Source: Archivesica marissinica
Taxonomy: Eukaryota > Mollusca > Bivalvia > Venerida > Vesicomyidae
Assembly (NCBI GenBank): GCA_014843695.1
Contig: CM026387.1
Coordinates: 75,636,663-75,700,662, forward strand
Length of the DNA stretch: 64,000 bases
Direction of reading: 5' to 3'
In this document: positions 34,174-46,138 of the stretch, one piece after another
Layout of the letters: each line of letters opens with the position of its first letter
Numbering within the stretch: the stretch's first letter is position 1
The notes under the pieces: model-generated
What the model was told of the DNA's origin: nothing
Databases searched by the model: none
Seen by the model: the letters and a program-made list of their open reading frames with translations, nothing else
Translations under genes and position numbers: made by a program

Positions 34174-34588
34174 CTACAGTTTGCAACAGTGAAAGAGAGA
34201 GATTAGAGAAATATAGAAGAGCCAGATTCAATGCACCAAAATGGCAATGTTATCAGCTACTGAATGAATTTGAAAATAAACGAAATGGAGAATAAACTGC
34301 AACAGATAAATAGAAACATGTAATGTACCTGTATGTACCAGGCAACATAAATGCACGAAATAAAATAGAAAGCATATTCGCGATTCTTTCGAAATATGTC
34401 AAGATTTGATTATGCTTCAACAATTGTATTTCAAACCACTTGCGGCGGCCTAGGCAGGCTTTGCCGGCCTAAACGGTTAACCCAAATGTTAATTGGGTGT
34501 TTTTAGTTGAGGTTCCAGGACAATAAATTAAGACATGAGGTTTCTGGTTCAAAACATATTTTTTTATATTTGTTTGAAGAACATTTTG
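34174..34588. other. Unique spacer
   Basis: No feature recognised between the SINE and the 33-bp array. Confidence 0.4.
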
Positions 34589-35488
34589 ATAAACCATAGG
34601 CTTGACACTATACATACACACATAAACCATAGGCTTGACACTATACATACACACATAAACCATAGGCTTGACACTATGCATACACACATAAACCATAGGC
34701 TTGACACTATACATACACACATAAACCATAGGCTTGACACTATGCAACACACCATCAACCATAGGCTTTACCCTCTACTACACCATAAACCATATGCTTG
34801 ACACTAACATACACACATACACCATAGCTTGGCACTATAATACACACATAACCCTAGGCGTTGACACTATACACCGTACACAACAGCATAAACACAAACA
34901 CTCATGCGTTGCGACTATACATACCACCTAACCCATAGGCTGACACTATACTACACACATAAACCATAGGCTTGACACTATACATACACACATAAACCAT
35001 AGGCTTGACACTATGCATACACACATAAACCATAGGCTTGACACTATACATACACACATAAACCATAGGCTTGACACTATACATACACACATACACCATA
35101 GGCTTGGCACTATACATACACACATAAACCATAGGCTTGACACTATACATACACACATAAACCATAGGCTTGACACTATACATACACACATAAACCATAG
35201 GCTTGACACTATACATACACACATAAACCATAGGCTTGACACTATACATACACACATAAACCATAGGCTGGACACTATACATACACACATAAACCATAGG
35301 CTTGACACTATACATACACACATAAACCATAGGGCTTGACACTATGCATACACACATAAACCAATAAGGCTTGACACTATACATACACACATAAACCATA
35401 GGCTTGACACTATGCATACACACATAAACCATAGGCTTGACACTATACATACACACATAAACCATAGGCTTGACACTATACATACACT
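34589..35488. repeat. 33-bp minisatellite, about 27 copies
   Basis: The unit is ATAAACCATAGGCTTGACAC plus TATACATACACAC. Copies between about 34741 and 34945 are badly degenerated by many small deletions, while both flanks are almost perfect. The eleven-residue peptides in it come from a unit divisible by three. Confidence 0.93.
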
Positions 35489-35699
35489 TTGTTTAGGCCA
35501 TATCCATGCTTGCTTAAACAAATGACACCCCGTCACTATCAGATCACTTATGTAGGCGTACGTCTTAACCACTGCCCACTATATGTGTGGTGTCCTATGA
35601 TAGAGGTACTGGGTTCTGGGTGCACAGGGAATTAATGTCTAAAACAGACTTATACAATTTTTTTCTCAGTATCCATGTATAAACATAGCACTTGTGGAA

Positions 35700-35915
35700 G
35701 TCGTGATAGCGCAGTGGATGTGCGTTCGCTTCAGGTGCGAAAGGTCCGGAGTTCGAGCCCCGCTGGAGCCGTTACGATTGTGCCCTTAGGCAGCAATACA
35801 TTTAAATTACACGTTGACTCTTCTCTCTCCCTCGTGGCGATGTATTCCATCAGGAATGAGGTCTCGAGAGTGATTAATATAAGTTGTAAAAACTTATAAA
35901 TGTGTATAATAAACA
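35700..35915 (+). repeat. SINE family C, full-length
   Basis: tRNA-derived head with A box TAGCGCAGTGGATGTGCG and B box GGAGTTCGAGCCCC. Body with GCCGTTACGATTGTGCCCTTAG, tail CGAGAGTGATTAATATAAGT. Best copy of this family here. Confidence 0.85.
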
Positions 35916-36039
35916 TAGCACTATATATTGTACGTACGCATTTACTTGAGACATCTGCATATTCGGCTGACCTTAGGTCATATACGAAGTTACAATCAGT
36001 ATAAGGCCGTTCTAACTTGATGTTTTAATCAAATCCAAT

Positions 36040-36105
36040 TGATGGCGCAGCGGTAATGCCACTAATTATGACGGTATATGTCCCGGGTTCGATCCCCGAA
36101 AAGGT
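36040..36105 (+). repeat. Degenerate tRNA-like sequence
   Basis: A-box-like GATGGCGCAGCGGTAATGCC followed by a perfect B box GGGTTCGATCCCC. The stems do not all pair, so I call a tRNA relic or SINE head and not a functional tRNA. Confidence 0.45.
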
Positions 36106-36198
36106 AAAATTTTATTTTTATTATTTCTTGATTTTATAAAAATGCTATAGCACGAACTCTCGCTTTGCACGATTGGCACACATTTATTGATTGGCAAG

Positions 36199-36336
36199 AT
36201 GCAAGCATCAGATCACTACTCCGGAGAAAAGCCGACTGAGGTAGTGATTACCATACATGGCTCGGATACAGAGGATACTGACTCGGCATATGAGTGTGGC
36301 AGCTCGACTGACACAGCGACCGAAGATGGATCGTAA
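36199..36336 (+). CDS. Small acidic ORF (45 aa), doubtful
   Basis: A short ATG-to-TAA frame rich in Asp, Glu, Ser and Thr. An AATAAA-rich run follows about 50 nt downstream (36386). It might be the last exon of an unseen transcript or chance. No homologue is recognised. Confidence 0.15.
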   Translation: MQASDHYSGEKPTEVVITIHGSDTEDTDSAYECGSSTDTATEDGS

Positions 36337-36579
36337 TTTTGAAATTGCATGATGCTCGTAAAATTGTATAAGTTGTGTTGTAGAAAAATAAAATAAAATA
36401 TCATAAAACTAAGAAATAAAAAATAAGAAATAAAACACATACTAGCATTAAAATGGGAATCGGGAAACATTGATTTAAAATATAAAGAATATAACTGAAA
36501 TAATTTATAAATAAATATCTATATCATCGTAATAAAAAATCTTTCTTTCTATTTTTGTAACTTCGCAATTTTTAAGCAG

Positions 36580-36660
36580 TGAAGATTCAAACCCACGAGA
36601 ACTAGCTCATTTCATTTGAGTTTAGTATCAACCCTTTAGACCGTTCGGCTACCGGCGCTT
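36580..36660 (-). repeat. tRNA-like relic
   Basis: Read on the minus strand: GCGCCGGTAGCCGAACGGTC (A-box-like) and GGGTTTGAATCTT (B-box-like), with an extended variable region as in Ser/Leu tRNAs. The anticodon loop does not fit well, so it is treated as a pseudogene. Confidence 0.4.
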
Positions 36661-36860
36661 GCGTTCATTGCATAGATTAAATACATTCATGAAGTTATTT
36701 AATTATTTTACCGCTGTAATTGAAGCGTGTAATTTATGATAATGTCTCAAGTAAATGCGTACGTACAATAGATATCTCAATAAATGACACTGTATGAACA
36801 GTATCGATTTTGAATATCAATCAATATTGATATTAAGGTTTCCACTAATAAACTTTGAGA

Positions 36861-37107
36861 CTGCCCGATTAACGCAGTGGTTAGCGCGCTCGCTGCTCAC
36901 CAATGCAACCCGGGTTCGATCCTCGGACCGGGAAGTATGTGAGATGGTACTGTGGGCGCCAGATCGGACAGGTGGGTTTTCTCCGGGTACTCCGGTTTCC
37001 TCCCACACGAGTGACCACATTTTCGCTTTCATCCGCGCCAACGAGAGTGATTAATAGAAGTTGTTAGAACTTGCTTCGCAATCGTTGTTAAATAAATAAA
37101 GTTTAAA
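36861..37107 (+). repeat. SINE family B, full-length
   Basis: tRNA-derived head with CGCAGTGGTTAGCGCGCTCG (A box) and GGGTTCGATCCTCGGACC (B box). Body with AGATCGGACAGGTGGG and TTTCCTCCCACACGAGTG, tail GAGAGTGATTAATAGAAGTT and AATAAATAAAGTTTAAA. Reference copy for the other family B entries. Confidence 0.88.
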
Positions 37108-37786
37108 TTGTGGTGATAATTACGGTACGGTACGGCTGGAGGCCGGGGAAATATCACCACGTCAGCACGAGACGAATTTCCGGGAGACTTGGCGAGAGGC
37201 GAGAGGACTTAGGAAGGTGGCTGCCAACTCAACGCTCATAACAAAGCTAGAACTTGAACAGAACAGTTGATAACCGGTTAAAACAGATACGGACAAAGCA
37301 AGACTATTAGGTAAGACGCTTTATATGGTGGCAGCGGTGTTTTACGACTTACGTCTAGCGAAGGAAATCACCTGAGAGTGAAACATTATTTTTTTGAAAG
37401 CACGTGGTTCAAAAACATTTCATTCTCGAGAATTTTTTCGAAAGATTTGTATCTATCTACCCGGTTTGATAGTTGGAAGACCAGTATCCAGTCAAAGACT
37501 GTGGATGGTTCATTTGTGTTGCGTTATTGGCATTTGTTTTGCTAGACATTTGTTGATATCGTCAACATTGATACAAGCAAGGGCGTATTGAGTTGGGCAG
37601 CATTAATATAGTTCAACATATGCAACGTCCCTGGTTGGCTATATTAAGTACAGTATAGTGTTTTTTCACATGTTTGACTGTCAAAGACAAAGAATATTTT
37701 GTTGTGATCTTCGAGAGTCCATATACAGTAGTTGTAGCAAATCCTTGTACATATATCATTACGTTAAAAAACCTACTGTAACAAAA

Positions 37787-39263
37787 ATGGCCTCATTCAA
37801 TCAAGCAAAGCTTATTGAGGTGAATTTTGCATCATCGGGGACATGATGAGCAATATACCAGAGACCATGAGCCGAAAAGGGATGAAGGGCAAGAAATAGA
37901 AAAGGTCTTGGAATCAGCCGAGAAATGGGTGGGAGTACACAGCGAATCCTCAAGTAGGGGCGACCAAATGATGGCAAAGCAATCATTTGGGGGTGCACGT
38001 CCGAGACAGTACAAGACCCGTGATGACAGGTATGAGGACGATTCGGATGAGAAGCCATACCATGCTTCATCACGGCATCGAGGCCTACAATCGCGGCCCA
38101 AAGATGCAAGGACGTCTTGTAAGCCGTTTCAACCCACAGGTCAATATTCATCGGGGGAGGAAGAAAAAGTCCCTAAAAGGCAGAACTCTAAAACAAGGAC
38201 ATGCTACAAGCAGAGACGACCAACTAGGGAATACTCGTCAGATGAGGACGACAAGGTCACAAGTAAACCAAGACCAGGATATAGACAGTCCCGCCCATCA
38301 AGAGAATATTCATCGGGGGAGGAGGACCGAGTCCCGAGAAGGCAGAAATCTAGAACAGCCGAGTTTCTGCGGAATATTCCAAAGGCTCTGTACTATAATG
38401 GCACCGGTAACTGGCAGTCATATAGACAGAAATTTGACCGTTATGCAAATGCATGCGGGTGGACGGAGGAGGAGTGCGCGAACGGTTTGTGTTGGAATTT
38501 GAGTGGCAAAGCCGCAGACTTCTACACACTACTGGTAGAGTGTGACGAAGATTTAAGTTGTCGACAGATCATGAGACGACTAGAGAATCGGTTTGGTGCA
38601 AAGGAACTAACCGAGACAGCCCAGGTAAGGTTTCATCAAGCTGTACAGAGTAATGGTGAATTACTGGAAGACTGGGCCGACCGAGTACTGACCCTAGCTA
38701 CAAGAGCATACAATGATTTGCCAGAGTATTTTTCTTGCAGACAAGCGGTAGCTCGTTTCTGTGAAGGGCTACTCGACAAAGAAGCTGCACTCCAAGTGGG
38801 GATTGAAAAGCCTGCAAACATGGAGGCGGCCATAAACAGTGTACGCTGGTATCAGCATATGCACCAATCGGTATTGGGGAAACCACGGAGGACTAGGGCC
38901 CGTGATACCGAACAAGAAACTACAAGTGCATATGCAGTTTATGAGAATGTGCAGGGTCGTAAACCTCTAAGCCCTTCGGAAAGGGATTCGCTGGAGATAG
39001 TAATAGAGAAACTACAGACCACTTTAGATTTAATGTCGGCTAAGATGTCAAAGACAGAGTCGATAGGAATATCGCAAAATCAAAGGGGTATGCAGCGAAA
39101 TGATTGGTCGCGGGCGGGAGCTCAATATGGTAGGAGGGGCTCCTGTTTCAATTGTAATCAAATGGGACATTTTAAAAGGGAGTGTCCTAGATTAGCTCCT
39201 CCAAACTTAGGTTCAACCGGAGAGGGCCGAGGCAGTAGGTCAAACCTCGTCCCAAAGGACTAA
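37787..39263 (+). pseudogene. gag: Ty3/gypsy gag, one frameshift near the start
   Basis: The ATG at 37787 has strong context (AAAAATGG). After about 15 codons the reading continues in another frame, so a single-base change lies between about 37827 and 37846. The main frame to 39263 has an Arg/Glu-rich low-complexity N-terminal part, then a retrotransposon Gag core beginning near LYYNGTGNWQSY. A nucleocapsid zinc knuckle CFNCNQMGHFKREC (CX2CX4HX4C) is near the C-terminus. It would form the particle and bind element RNA. Confidence 0.8.
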
Positions 39264-41834
39264 AGTAGACCTAAGAAGGACACCGCCAATACGGGAAAAG
39301 GAGGATAGTTCTAAAATACCATGCCCATCTCGCTGCAAAGTAGCTAGGGGGTCTAAACTATCAAAATACCCTTGCAAAGTTCCTGGGTTACAGCCATCTG
39401 CTGGGGATTTCCCTGCGGATCATGAAAGAAGATTGTGTAACATGGAGAATGGCCCGATAACCTTGAACCCAAGTCCAGGCATTGGCAAAAAGGGGGTAGT
39501 CAAAAAGCCCTCGTTATCCGAGTCTGGTAAAACTAAAGCGAATGATGAATCACATGTATCTATTTGTCAATTGAGGACATTGTCGCAATTCAGCATGATG
39601 GTCAATGTCGGTGACAAGATAGTTAAAGCGGTAGTGGACACGGCTGCAGAAGTGACCATCATTTCGGACATACTTTACAATTCGCTGAAATTCAAACCAA
39701 ATAAAATTCGCGATGTAAAGCTCTGCACGGCCGGACGACAGCTTTCCATGAATGGATTTGTGGTTGGTCCAGTTAGGTTAAAAGTTGAGGGAAAATGGTA
39801 TAGCGAGCAGATACATGTAGCGCCAATAGAACAAGACATGTTGTTTGGGTTTGACCTTTTGTATCACCGAGGAGCTGCGACACTGGACATGGGGCGAGCA
39901 GTTTTGATATTTGATGGCCAAGACATTAGTCTCGATGTGGGGAAGGAGGGTGGCACTCCACTGGTGGCCAGAGTATTTATAGCTAATAGGCAAGTTATTC
40001 CGCCTAATTCAGTTGTACAGGTTAAATGCAAATTGAGCGACCCCATCCCAGGAAATATTGTAATGGAACCCATAGAGGGTTTGAAGATGTTAGCACCGCG
40101 CGTGGTATGTAGTGATAAAGCGGACCCAATAATGTGTCTTGTGAACCCCACGGACCGTTATCGACTTCTCAAACGGGGACAGCAGTTGGGAAGAGCTTAT
40201 CCGATAGACGAGTGTCTTGAGCCCGAGAAACAGGAACAAATTGCAACACAAGTATTGAGTGTGCAAACAGGTCAACAGGGGAGTTCTAAGAATGAACTAA
40301 AGATTCCAGAACATTTAAAGGAAATGCTGGAATCCTCTAAGACACATTTAACTGAAGAGCAAAGCATTCAGTTAACAAGCATTTTGATTGAATTTCAAGA
40401 TGTATTTGCAAAAAACGAATTCGACCTAGGGCATTTCACCGAGATTGAGCATAGCATTGATACAGGAGGCGCCAATCCTGTCAAACAACGCATGCGCAGA
40501 ACACCAGCATGTTTTGTGGGGGAAGAGGAAGCACACCTGAAAAAGATGTTGGAATCAGGTGTGATACAAGAGTCGGTCTCTGATTGGGCGTCCGCTCCAG
40601 TGCTGATACGCAAACGAGATGGGACAGTTAGATGGTGCATTGACTATAGGGCATTAAATAATGTGACCGTCAAAGACGTGTTTCCATTACCCTTGGTTGA
40701 TGACTGTTTAGACACTCTCGCTGGTAGCGTTTGGTTTTCTAAATTAGATGCCAATGCAGCATACTGGCAAGTATTAGTAAAGGAGGAGGACCGGAAAAAG
40801 ACGGCTTTTATCACAAAATATGGGTTGTTTGAGCATGTAAAGATGGGGTTTGGTTTGTGCAATGCTCCAGCAACGTTTGCTCGTGTGATGAATTTGGTGC
40901 TAAGAGGTCTAAATCGGAAAACAGTCCTAGCCTTTTTAGACGATTTGCTCGTGCTGGGGTCAAGTTTCAAAGAACACTTGATGAGCCTAGCTGAAGCATT
41001 ATCAAGGTTTCGCGAATTTGGCTTGAAACTAAAACCTAAGAAATGTCTGTTTTTCCAGCGTGAAACTGAATTCTTAGGTAGACGGGTTAGTAGCAATAGG
41101 TTGGCTATGTCCGAAGAAACATCAACGTGATACGTGATTGGCCAACTCCATCATGTTCAAAAAATGTAGAGCGTTGGTTGGATTTAGCTAATTATCATAG
41201 AGTATTTGTCAAAGACTTCTCTAAATTAGCAGCACCACTGTACAAAGTGGTGGGAAAGAATAACTTCCAGTGGGAGGATGAACAGGAAAGGGCATTTAGA
41301 GCTTTAAAACATGCATTGTCCACACCACCCGTGCTGGCCCTCCCAAACCAAACGGACGACTACATCCTAGATGTTGACGCTTCATTGGATACCATTGGAG
41401 CCGAATTGCTACAAATTCAAAATGGTGAAGAGAAGGTGATAGCATATGGAAGCTTTTCTCTATCTAAAGAACAACGGATATACTGCACCACCCGCAGGGA
41501 ACTTTTAGCAGTTGTTCGGTTTACCAGGCAATATAGGTATTACCTACTTGGTAGGCCATTTACCATACGAACATACCATTCTAGTATAACATGGTTATTA
41601 CGGTTTAAAGAGCCACAAGGTCAGCTAGCCAGGTGGATGGAGGAGTTGTCCCAGTACAACATGATCCTGAAACACCGGGCAGGCCGGAAGCATGAAAATG
41701 CAGATGCATTGTCCCGAATACCCGAAGAAGGGGGGAAGTGTCTAGCATATGAGGCCAACAAAAAGTTGAGTGAATTGCCTTGTGGAGGATGTGACCATTG
41801 TAGACGGGCTAACGAGAACTGGGGATCGTTTGAA
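39211..41834 (+). pseudogene. pol: Ty3/gypsy pol: protease, reverse transcriptase, RNase H; integrase lost
   Basis: The pol frame is open from 39211, overlaps gag by 53 nt and lies in the +1 frame relative to gag. The protease has VVDTAAEVT (DTA in place of the usual DTG/DSG). The reverse transcriptase has FGLCNAPATFARVMN and the catalytic FLDD. The first frame ends at 41130 and the same product continues in a second frame to the junction, so a one-base shift lies near 41118-41130. RNase H begins YILDVDAS and ends NADALSR; in the RTYHSS motif a Tyr replaces the usual catalytic Asp. The Cys-rich LPCGGCDHC spacer is the last recognised part. Confidence 0.82.
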
Positions 41835-43929
41835 AGGAATGTCAGTCTGGTTTCTGGTAGCGTAGGCTTGAGCATAACGACTAAAGTGGTCTGTAATAAC
41901 CAGCACGTCTTCATAGCCTCCCTTTGACTTTCTAGTGAGAGAAAATCTACACAGATGATCTCCATGGGATAGGACGACTGGATGGGGACGAGTCTTGCTC
42001 TGGATGGTAAATGCTTTCTCCTAATACATCGTCCACAGTTACGTACCATCGTGGCTATATCTGCGTCCATCCCAGGCCAATAAAACCGCTCTTTAACCAA
42101 TGAGGTTGTACGGTCACGACATTGATGTCCGAGATCATCATGTAATGCCTTACAAATATATATCCTGATGTTCTCCGGTAGTACTAACTGAAGTCTTTCT
42201 TCACCAAAGAGTTGATGTCGCCTGTACAATACTCCTTGTATTAGGACAAGGTGTGCCCAATCCCGAATGTAGGCATTGATACTGGAAACTATTGGGTCTG
42301 CTGGCTTAGACAGCATCGATCCCTTCCTGACGTGATCAATGACATGCGATAGTATGTTGTCCTGTGCTTGAGCCTTCATCCAGTCTTTAGCAGATAGACT
42401 ACTAGCAAGGAGGATGTTCGTAGGAATTTCAGGTTCCGTTTCATGTATTGCTTTATCATCTGGTAGCCTTATATTGTCAATAAAAGGGCCAGTTTCTATT
42501 GTTGCAGCCATACTCAATGCCTTTATGACCTCGGGATCCATGCGAGACACATATTTTCGACGTGAAAGTCCATCGGCATCCGCGTTTTGTAATCCACTTC
42601 TGTATGTTGGGCTGTAATCGTAATTAGATAGAGCTGCTAACCACCTTTGGCTGGTGGCATCAAGTTTCGCAGTAGTCTTCACATATGTTAGAGGGTTATT
42701 GTCCGTCATAGCATCAAATATAACGCCATACAGGTAGTCGTGAAATTTCTCAGTCACAGACCACTTGAGAGCAAGAAATTCAAGCTTGTGCGCTGGATAG
42801 TTCCTCTCGGCTTGCTTTAAACTGCGACTGGCGTAGGCAATTACCATATCTTTATCTCCCTGTCTTTGGTATAAGACAGCTCCAAGCCAGGTACATGAGG
42901 CATCTATGTGAACTTTGAAAGGCTTTGTGTAATCTGCGTAAGCTAGCACAGGAGGGTTGGTAAGTAGATCTTTTATTTTGTCGAATGCTTGCTGATGTTC
43001 ATTTTCCCATTTGAATACTGCTTTCTTGACTGGTTTCTTTTGTTTCTGCTTTTGCTTCCCAGTTGGGTGACCGATTAAAAGATTGTTGAGAGGTCTTGCA
43101 ATTGAGGCAAAGCCTTTGATGAAACGTCTATAGTATCCAGCAAAGCCCCAAAACTGGCATACCTCTTTAACTGTAAATGGTTCTGGCCAATATTTCACGG
43201 CCTCAATTTTGTCTGGGTCAGCTTGTATTCCCTCCGCAGAGACAACATGACCTAAGTATGTGGTTTTGGTCTTAAAAAACTCACATTTGGATGGATTGAC
43301 TTTCAGATTATTTTCTGCAAGTCTTTCGAATACTGCATCCAGTCTATCAATATGGCTTTCTGCATCTGAACTGAAGATAATGATGCCATCCAAATATATA
43401 AGGCAGTCACGGAGATTAAGGTGACCCATGCACCGCTCCATCAGGCGCTGAAAAGTGGCCGGCGCGTTGCATAGCCCAAAAGGCATTCTATTGCACTCAT
43501 AGAATCCCAGACCACTTCCAATCTGTAATGCAGTTTTCTCTTTATCCTCCTCTCGGAGTTCCACCTGCCAATATCCCGATTTGATATAGAGTTTGGAGAA
43601 GTACTTAGCTCCAGCTAACAGGTTTAGTGTATCTTCAATTCGTGGTATTGCATATGCGTCCTTTATTGTGCGTTGGTTAAGTTTTCGGAAATCAATACAG
43701 AAACGGATTTATCCGTCTTTCTTGCGCACGATTACAACATTTGAAGACCAAGGACTACTAGATTCTTTAATTGCACCACTATCCAACATCTCTTGTAGAT
43801 GTTCCTTGACCTCGTTAAAATAGCTGGTGGTACATGACGATATGGCTCTTTGAACGGTTTATTATCATTCAAGTCTATTTTATGCTTCACTGCAGATGTG
43901 TGACCAAGATCAGATTCATGGTATACCAT
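41835..43929 (-). pseudogene. pol: Reverse transcriptase, RNase H and integrase N-terminus of the second element
   Basis: Motifs in order: VKHKIDLNDNKPFKEPYRHV; FCIDFRKLN; FGLCNAPATFQRLMERCMG; YLDG at the polymerase active site (YLDD expected, second Asp lost). RNase H has FKVHIDAS and NADADGLSRR. An HHCC integrase zinc finger spans HDDLGH...NCGRC. Breaks seen: a frameshift near 43820, an in-frame stop near 43709 and a frameshift near 41930 in the integrase core, then truncation. Confidence 0.82.
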
Positions 43930-44849
43930 TTATCAAATAGAGTGTATACCTTTAGTTTCTGTTCTTCAGTTAAACTTGAGTCCTCAAGATCCACCCCGTA
44001 TGTATTCAACGTTGTATCCATATTTAGCTCATCTTGATTTATTTGTTTAATCAATCTATTTTCTTTTTCAGGTACTGCTTGATGCTGATGATGACTGACT
44101 GATGATGGAATGCCATTCATGTGCTGCTTTGTTTCCATTTCAGATGTACGAGGATCGAGGTTGATCGATGCAGAATTGTTTTCAATGATATTTGCTTCAC
44201 GGACAACTTTCACTTCTTCTAGCGGACAAATATTTGATTTTGCTGGTATTCCTATAACCTTTGCAGACACATTGCATAATCGAACTGGGACACTTGCATT
44301 TTTACCAGAATTGCCTAAAGTAACTACTCTAGGGCACACTGTAGCTCGATGTTCAGGAGCATTTTCCAATGGTTCCGCAACAGCTGCATCCGTGTTTTTC
44401 TGTTTCCGAACAAATCCGATTATCGTTTTTGTTTCCATTGGTTGCAGAGCTACTTGTCTTGTTGATTTTACTACTCCTATTGAGCGACCTGATATTGTAT
44501 TAAAAGCCATAGTCCAGGGCTCCGGTAGTGTATGCGTGTCCGGTGTCTCTATGTGTTGCCTAATTTCCCGAATCAAATTCGTTCCTATGACAAGAGGAAC
44601 CTGATCATGATAGTCAGTGTCTTCCAACACAAGAGCAAGTATCGGAAAAGCTTTATCAGATAACAATGGAACTCTGATATTTATTTCCGTGTAACCAATG
44701 TAAGGCAATTGTTCTCCACTGGCACATCTAATGTCCAATTCAAAATCTTCCAGTGGATATAATGAAGGTACTTGGTGGAATTTTGCAGAAATTGTTGTTA
44801 CCATGGATCCAGTGTCTATTAAGCCTTTGGTTATGGTATTTTCGACCAT
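43887..44849 (-). pseudogene. Protease region and linker of the second element
   Basis: Begins with a retropepsin-like domain having LIDTGSMVTTIS (DTG active site) and later VPLVIGTNLI. A long linker then leads to the reverse transcriptase; the frame is lost at about 43887-43929, where the next segment continues in another frame. Confidence 0.75.
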
Positions 44850-44958
44850 TATTTCACTTTCATTACTATTTCCAACAATTATGTTATATATTGTACTTTT
44901 CCCTATAGGGCTTTTAAATGTGTCTCCAGTTTGCCCTTCAACGGAGACTTCTTTTAGT

Positions 44959-45390
44959 TTAACCGTCTCTTGATTTCTCCTTGTGGTTCGCTACTGTCCA
45001 CCTTTGTCGAAATGATAAGCGTTCTTGCCTCGGCCTGTCCTCTGGAGTCCGGTTTTTAGTATCTTCATATCTACTATTGCTTCTAGATCCTCCTCCGTAA
45101 TGATAATTTCTAAAACCTCTCTGGTTATATCCTCCTCCATATGGTCGATATTCTGTAGCATGTTGGTAGCTTTCTCTTCCTCTATCAAGCTTTTCAGTTT
45201 GCTGATTTCTTTTTACTTCTCTAATCTCTTTTTTTAATCCTTCCATTTTCTTCAGTAGCTGATCCACCATTGTCTTATTCTCATCTACCTTTTGTAAGGG
45301 TTGACAGGTGTTGGTCTCTTCTGCCTTATTCTTAGTATATGTTCTATATTTATCTTTATCTGATTTTATTGGTGTATTGTCTACTTTCAT
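44959..45390 (-). pseudogene. Gag-like C-terminal fragment of the second element
   Basis: A basic region with predicted coiled coil (LLKKMEGLKKEIREVKRNQ) and a Gly/Arg/Tyr-rich tail lies directly before the protease. No zinc knuckle is seen. Position suggests Gag or a Gag-Pol linker. Confidence 0.5.
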
Positions 45391-45447
45391 TTCTAATTCT
45401 TCTACCCTAGTCTTTCTTCTTAGTATATCAAAGGAGTCGGAAACGGG

Positions 45448-45616
45448 CCCTATGCTATCCCTTCCTAGAGTTAAGAACTATTTACGATCTACTATGACAA
45501 CTGAGCGTCTCTCTGGCCTAGCCATGCTACATAGCTATAGGCACGAACAAATTGACATTAACACTGTAATGACAACATTTGCCTCCAGGAAGGAGAGAAC
45601 ACTTGACTTTCTTTAA
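45448..45616 (+). pseudogene. hAT transposase C-terminal (dimerisation) fragment
   Basis: Encodes LPRVKNYLRSTMTTERLSGL, then an IDINTVMTTFASRKERTLDF block ending in a stop. This pattern (KxxLRSTMxxERLxxLxxL ... FAxxKxRxLDF) is typical of the C-terminal dimerisation region of hAT-type transposases and derived proteins. The rest of the gene is absent. Confidence 0.65.
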
Positions 45617-46138
45617 AGACCTTTATGGCGTTCAACTGTCTGTATATATGTAGGTCTACGGACTATTAAAATCTCAACCCTCATTTACCAGTACATTAAT
45701 AATTACAGCGTAGATATATATGCATGTGCAGTTTGATTGAGTTTAACACCAGTGTTCCTGGTAAGCTCCAGTACTAAGCAATTCTTTGCAAGTAAAAGCA
45801 CAAGTATAGGCACAAGCAGGTAGATCTACGTACATGTAGATGCACTCCCTTTTAATACACATACCCAGCTAAACATATGAAACTCAGACGATGCACTGAT
45901 GTACAGTATTGTTCAGACATTTTTACAAATTGCTGCATAAAAACATACGTTTTCCAAGTGTATTTATCGGAATATAATTAGTTCTCAGAGTCGCCAGAGT
46001 GCACCACATGACGTCCAGGTTTTAAAAATGTCTAAGGGGGGAGGCACCCAGACCCCCCTACACCAATCGCACCATCGGCGCTAGTTTGGAGTCCACATTA
46101 AAATTGGCTGGGTACGCCCCTGGGATAACAACCGAAAA
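45617..46138. other. Intergenic sequence before the large TIR element
   Basis: No gene seen. Contains a degenerate repeat with AAGGGGGGAGGCACCCAGAC near 46032, similar in type to 54740-54810. Confidence 0.4.

Larger units (their letters stand above)
37109..41834 (+). mobile_element. Ty3/gypsy-type LTR retrotransposon, broken and 3'-truncated
   Basis: Order: candidate 5' LTR and primer-binding region, gag, then pol with protease, reverse transcriptase and RNase H. It stops just after the spacer before integrase, where it is fused to an oppositely oriented element. A candidate primer-binding site TGGTGGCAGCGG lies at about 37327. The LTR (37109-37326) cannot be confirmed because no 3' LTR is present. 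The element is dead by several frame breaks and loss of integrase and 3' LTR. Confidence 0.8.
41835..45430 (-). mobile_element. Second Ty3/gypsy-type retroelement, minus strand, truncated in integrase
   Basis: A distinct element reading right to left: gag-like C-terminal fragment, aspartic protease, reverse transcriptase, RNase H and the zinc-binding start of integrase. It breaks at about 41835, where the other element's RNase H tail begins in opposite orientation. No LTR is recognised at its 5' side, which ends near 45430 by a hAT fragment. Confidence 0.8.

Noticed and set aside
34469..35572. MVYVCMYSVKP-type repeat proteins
   Set aside because: Translation of the 33-bp minisatellite; present on both strands.
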